NCBI RefSeq assembly: GCF_964340395.1
Contig: NC_135549.1
Location: forward strand, 13,574,342 to 13,638,341
Direction of reading: 5' to 3'
Length of the DNA: 64,000 bases
Source: Glandiceps talaboti
Taxonomy: Eukaryota > Hemichordata > Enteropneusta > Spengelidae
This document shows positions 61,383 through 64,000 of this stretch, piece after piece (positions within the stretch are counted from its first letter, which is position 1; every line of letters begins with the position of its first letter). Under the pieces are notes generated by a model, which saw nothing but the letters and a program-made list of their open reading frames with translations, did not search any database and was not told where the DNA came from. Position numbers and translations under genes: made by a program.

Positions 61383-63177
61383 GGTGGGTGGGTGGGTGGG
61401 TGTGGGTGTGGCCTAAAATTTGGTGGGAACGTTCTTCATGTTCTTAGGGGTGTTTAGATTAAGAATTGGTGATGACATAATGATCCCATAAATGATATGC
61501 AAATTAGGGCTAAAAATGTGTCTTTTTGGAATGACTTGTATGAAATAATGCCATACAACAACAATTACATGTGTAAACTATATTGATCAAAGTATAAACA
61601 TGACTGTATGTTTGTTTGTTTGTTACATCTACAGATATGATTGCATTACCTGTGTTTAGTTCAGGAGCCATGGAGAATTATGGACTTATAACATACCGTG
61701 ATTACAGGATGCTTTATAAAGATGGTGTCGATCCCCCATCTCAACAGCAAAGTGCTGCACTTATCATATCTCATGAGTTAATTCATATGGTAAGTCGTAC
61801 TAAACACGCCATGTGTACACAGAGTGTACAACATAACAGAGTAATGCTTGACACGAACTGCTCACAATTTAGCTTACTATTTAATTAAAATTAAAAAAAA
61901 GGCATCTGTTTATCATAGCTTTCTTGTCTGCTTTTCCCTTCTAGCTTTCTTCTCATTTGAACATTTTCAAATCACAGAGTCTTACTACAGAAATCTTTGA
62001 ATAATGTATACAAAATACTAATATAAATAGAAATCTCTGCTTATCAAAAGTATGTTGTGTGTATTCGGTTAAAAATTTAGTACTCATAGTCAAATATATC
62101 AGATGTTTATGACATTATAAGGACTTGGTTGTTTCAGTGGTTTGGGAACCTTGTAACCCTAACCTGGTGGGATGACACATGGCTTAATGAAGGATTTGCT
62201 ACCTATCATGAAGTCCTAGGTGTAGACTCCCTTAACCCTGATTGGTTGATGGTGAGTATGCAAATGTCCAACTTATTTTATGCTAATTTATTCACAGTGG
62301 TTTGGTAACTTAGTGACATTAGCATGGTGGGATGATACATGGTTGAATGAGGGCTTTGCCAGGTTTTATGAGTATGTTAGCCTTGATAATACCTATCCAG
62401 ATTGGCTGATAGTAAGTATGTGTTGATTTATCATACTATGCATATGTCTATGTCTGTATGTGTTGGTTGTAACTGTAGAATCCTTAACTCAATAGTATAT
62501 ATTATTATATATATATGTTGTGCACCCCAGTGTTAATCTTTGAATAACGTACATTGATAAGCTTTTACTGACGGCAGACTTTATGGCTATATACAAGTTG
62601 GGAAGTCCTCCATAGTTTTAATTGCAATGTTATTGTTGCATTACATCAATCTATTTCAATGAACAATTGATGTTGAAAGTATATACACGAAAAGAAAGAA
62701 AAGCATCTCCTCTGTAGCACAATGGATACAGAAACTAAAAGTAGAATTATCTGCTCTCCAAAGTTTTCACAAATTATTTTTGAAAGGTTGTTGGTTATTT
62801 TTGTTAACATAGACATATAATCTTTTGAGACACACTTTCACATATCTGGGATTCCATTCTTTTGTCACATGATTCCATTGATGAGTCATGTGACCAATCC
62901 AGAACATCTGAATGGTTGACAAGCCCACAATCAAGTTGTGGACAAAAGCTTTAGTTTTGCTTAAACTAAATATCAAATGTGTGTTGTACCTCAAAAGTTT
63001 AAATGTCTTTGTTGAAAGTTTTTATTTCTTGTTGTGCAGTATGAAGAATTCTACCAGGACAGAGTGACATTTGATGCTTTCCAAGCAGATAAAGGTTATG
63101 ATACCCACCCTACTAATAGACCAGTGGGATGGTATCATGAGGTCAGACAACAGTTTGGACGCCAGTCTTATGAAAGG
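57958..63177 (+). CDS. Type II membrane M1 zinc aminopeptidase, N-terminal part; runs off right edge
   Basis: Exons 57958-58646, 59793-60069, 60977-61097, 61635-61789, then 62138-62251 or 62298-62411, then 63040-63177, give 498 codons with consistent phases. Layout: cytoplasmic tail (1-50) with an acidic dileucine signal ESTPLI (23-28), membrane anchor (51-73), M1 N-terminal beta domain, [20 protein letters not shown], exopeptidase motif GAMEN (373-377), zinc motif HELIH (408-412) and third ligand E431 in WLNEGFA, that is HEXXH-X18-E. Family members cleave N-terminal residues from peptides; APN, ERAP and IRAP are the closest types by layout. The position after the second His is Met rather than the common Gln. 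The C-terminal domain lies beyond the window. The catalytic exon is duplicated (see findings). Confidence 0.93.
59227..59354. repeat. (TG)n microsatellite with CGTG variants
   Basis: In aminopeptidase intron 1; a second pure TG tract lies at 59498-59554. Confidence 0.95.
59793..60069 (+). CDS. Aminopeptidase exon 2
   Basis: Acceptor GATGACAG|G, donor CTA|GTAAGT. Encodes [28 protein letters not shown] and the [11 protein letters not shown] strand, characteristic of M1 peptidases. Confidence 0.95.
60246..60326. repeat. (TA)n microsatellite
   Basis: About 80 bases in aminopeptidase intron 2. Confidence 0.95.
60977..61097 (+). CDS. Aminopeptidase exon 3
   Basis: 40 codons plus one base. Acceptor ACACAG|TTC, donor [20 protein letters not shown]..., then GIPYPLPKM, the conserved lead-in to the exopeptidase motif. 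Confidence 0.93.
61293..61402. repeat. (TG)n then (TGGG)n microsatellite
   Basis: In aminopeptidase intron 3; the open frame across it is repeat translation. Confidence 0.95.
61635..61789 (+). CDS. Aminopeptidase exon 4 (GAMEN and HELIH)
   Basis: Two bases plus 51 codons, acceptor TCTACAG|AT, donor CATATG|GTAAGT. Contains [16 protein letters not shown] and ends IISHELIHM, so the zinc motif is cut by the intron one residue after the second His. Confidence 0.96.
62138..62251 (+). CDS. Aminopeptidase exon 5a (third zinc ligand, version a)
   Basis: 38 codons, phase 0-0, acceptor TTTCAG|TGG, donor [29 protein letters not shown], then [18 protein letters not shown]. Confidence 0.92.
62298..62411 (+). 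CDS. Aminopeptidase exon 5b (third zinc ligand, version b)
   Basis: 38 codons, phase 0-0, acceptor TTCACAG|TGG, donor [29 protein letters not shown], then [18 protein letters not shown]. Same length as 5a and begins 46 bases after it ends. Confidence 0.92.
63040..63177 (+). CDS. Aminopeptidase exon 6
   Basis: 46 codons, phase 0-0, acceptor TTGTGCAG|TAT, donor [29 protein letters not shown], then HPTNRPVGW and FGRQSYER, where other M1 enzymes have HP... and FD.ISYxKG. Confidence 0.92.
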
Positions 63178-64000
63178 GTAAGGTTTTCTCATAGTCTTGT
63201 GTAGGCTACTCACCACCAACCTCTTCACTGCAAAGCATTTTCCTGCCAAAATCACTTGTGAACAATTTTCTAGTTTTGCCAGAAATTTCAATTTTTGTTG
63301 TTGTTTTTTTGTTTAGAGCAATTAGACCCATAGAAATAATCAGACCTTGAGTATTGGAGTTAGAATTTTTGTCTAAACTTGAAGATTTGTTACAGTACAA
63401 AGAAACCAAAAACCCCAAATGTTTGTGATATTTGTTCACAAATCTCTACTAGCAAGATGTTGAAGTTGATCTGTTTCATAGGCTACTCTCTTGGATATGT
63501 TTTTTTCTGTAACCTTTATCCAATATTGTGATGCATAGATTTCATGAAAAGTGTATAATAGATGAAGTCTGTTCAAGTCTGTTCATGATTTCTTCCATAT
63601 TTTTGTTCTTATGAAAACTTAAAATTTATCATATCCATAAGCAAATTTTTCATGCACTTTTTTTTTTTACATATGGTAATTTTACCATCTGATAAAAAAA
63701 AATTTCTTTCTTCAAGTTTTCATTCTGTCATCATCTCAAAATTTTTGCCTAGTTTGAAAATTCTATTTCACTTTTAGCATCATTGATTCCAATACACATG
63801 ATGGTGACACACCAGTATCAAGGTCAAGTTGTGACAATATAAAATGGATGTGAATTCCCTGTAATGTCACATGTGACATGTGTGACACTTGAATAGTTTG
63901 AATCAACTACACTATGACATCTATGTCAAGATCTTGATCTAGGTTGACCTTGGGCAACCTTTCGAGCACCTGATAATAGCTACTAGGAAGGTATCACTGA
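63178..64000. other. Intron at the right edge
   Basis: AT-rich, no further exon of the aminopeptidase or of another gene seen before the end of the window. Confidence 0.6.

Noticed and set aside
62252-62297. Possibility that 5a and 5b are both included
   Set aside because: The 46-nt intron is probably too short, and inclusion would place a second zinc-ligand segment 38 residues further on; kept only as an alternative to test.

Overview
The window reads as nuclear DNA of a marine-type invertebrate metazoan. The genes are intron-rich with GT-AG introns and belong to animal families: a BTB-BACK-kelch protein, a TRPC-type cation channel and a membrane M1 zinc aminopeptidase. The background is AT-rich and full of microsatellites, foldback elements, a tRNA-derived SINE and decayed LINE remnants. 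The sequence alone does not separate an invertebrate deuterostome (hemichordate, lancelet) from a lophotrochozoan. No bacterial, viral or organellar genes were seen.

Layout. At 991-1093 (-) lies a single signal-peptide-like first exon whose gene runs off the left edge. From 8488 to 10224 (-) is an uninterrupted 578-aa kelch-like protein. From 14141 to 22901 (+) I could assemble a complete eight-exon, 678-aa TRPC-like channel with consistent exon phases. Its introns carry a LINE reverse-transcriptase relic, foldback elements and very large (TA)n and pentanucleotide arrays. From about 25 to 41 kb there is no intact gene. This stretch holds three copies of a segmental repeat, two copies of a 1.7-kb DNA transposon with about 150-bp inverted termini and TA target duplications (an empty site is also present), a SINE, and a decaying array of tandemly repeated exons of about 27-29 codons on the minus strand, some still open.

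From 55803 down to 41961 (-) is a 12-exon gene of about 1286 codons that I do not recognise. Every splice junction in it is phase 1. It is built from three families of duplicated exons: three 5' 'X' exons, three 'A' exons of about 95-97 codons, and four 'B' exons of 169-197 codons plus one B-tail exon. Two adjacent B exons lie in a recent 928-bp tandem duplication. They differ by 11 nucleotides, all of them nonsynonymous.

From 57958 (+) to the right edge is the N-terminal half of a type II membrane M1 aminopeptidase: cytoplasmic tail with an acidic dileucine motif, membrane anchor, GAMEN and HEXXH motifs. The exon carrying the third zinc ligand (NEGFA) is present twice in tandem, with identical length, phase and flanking signals, separated by only a 46-nt intron. 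This is the architecture expected of mutually exclusive splicing.

The most interesting systems here are the duplicated active-site exon of the aminopeptidase and the all-phase-1 tandem-exon gene with its diversifying B exons. The genes do not form an evident pathway; the shared theme of the window is local tandem duplication of exons.
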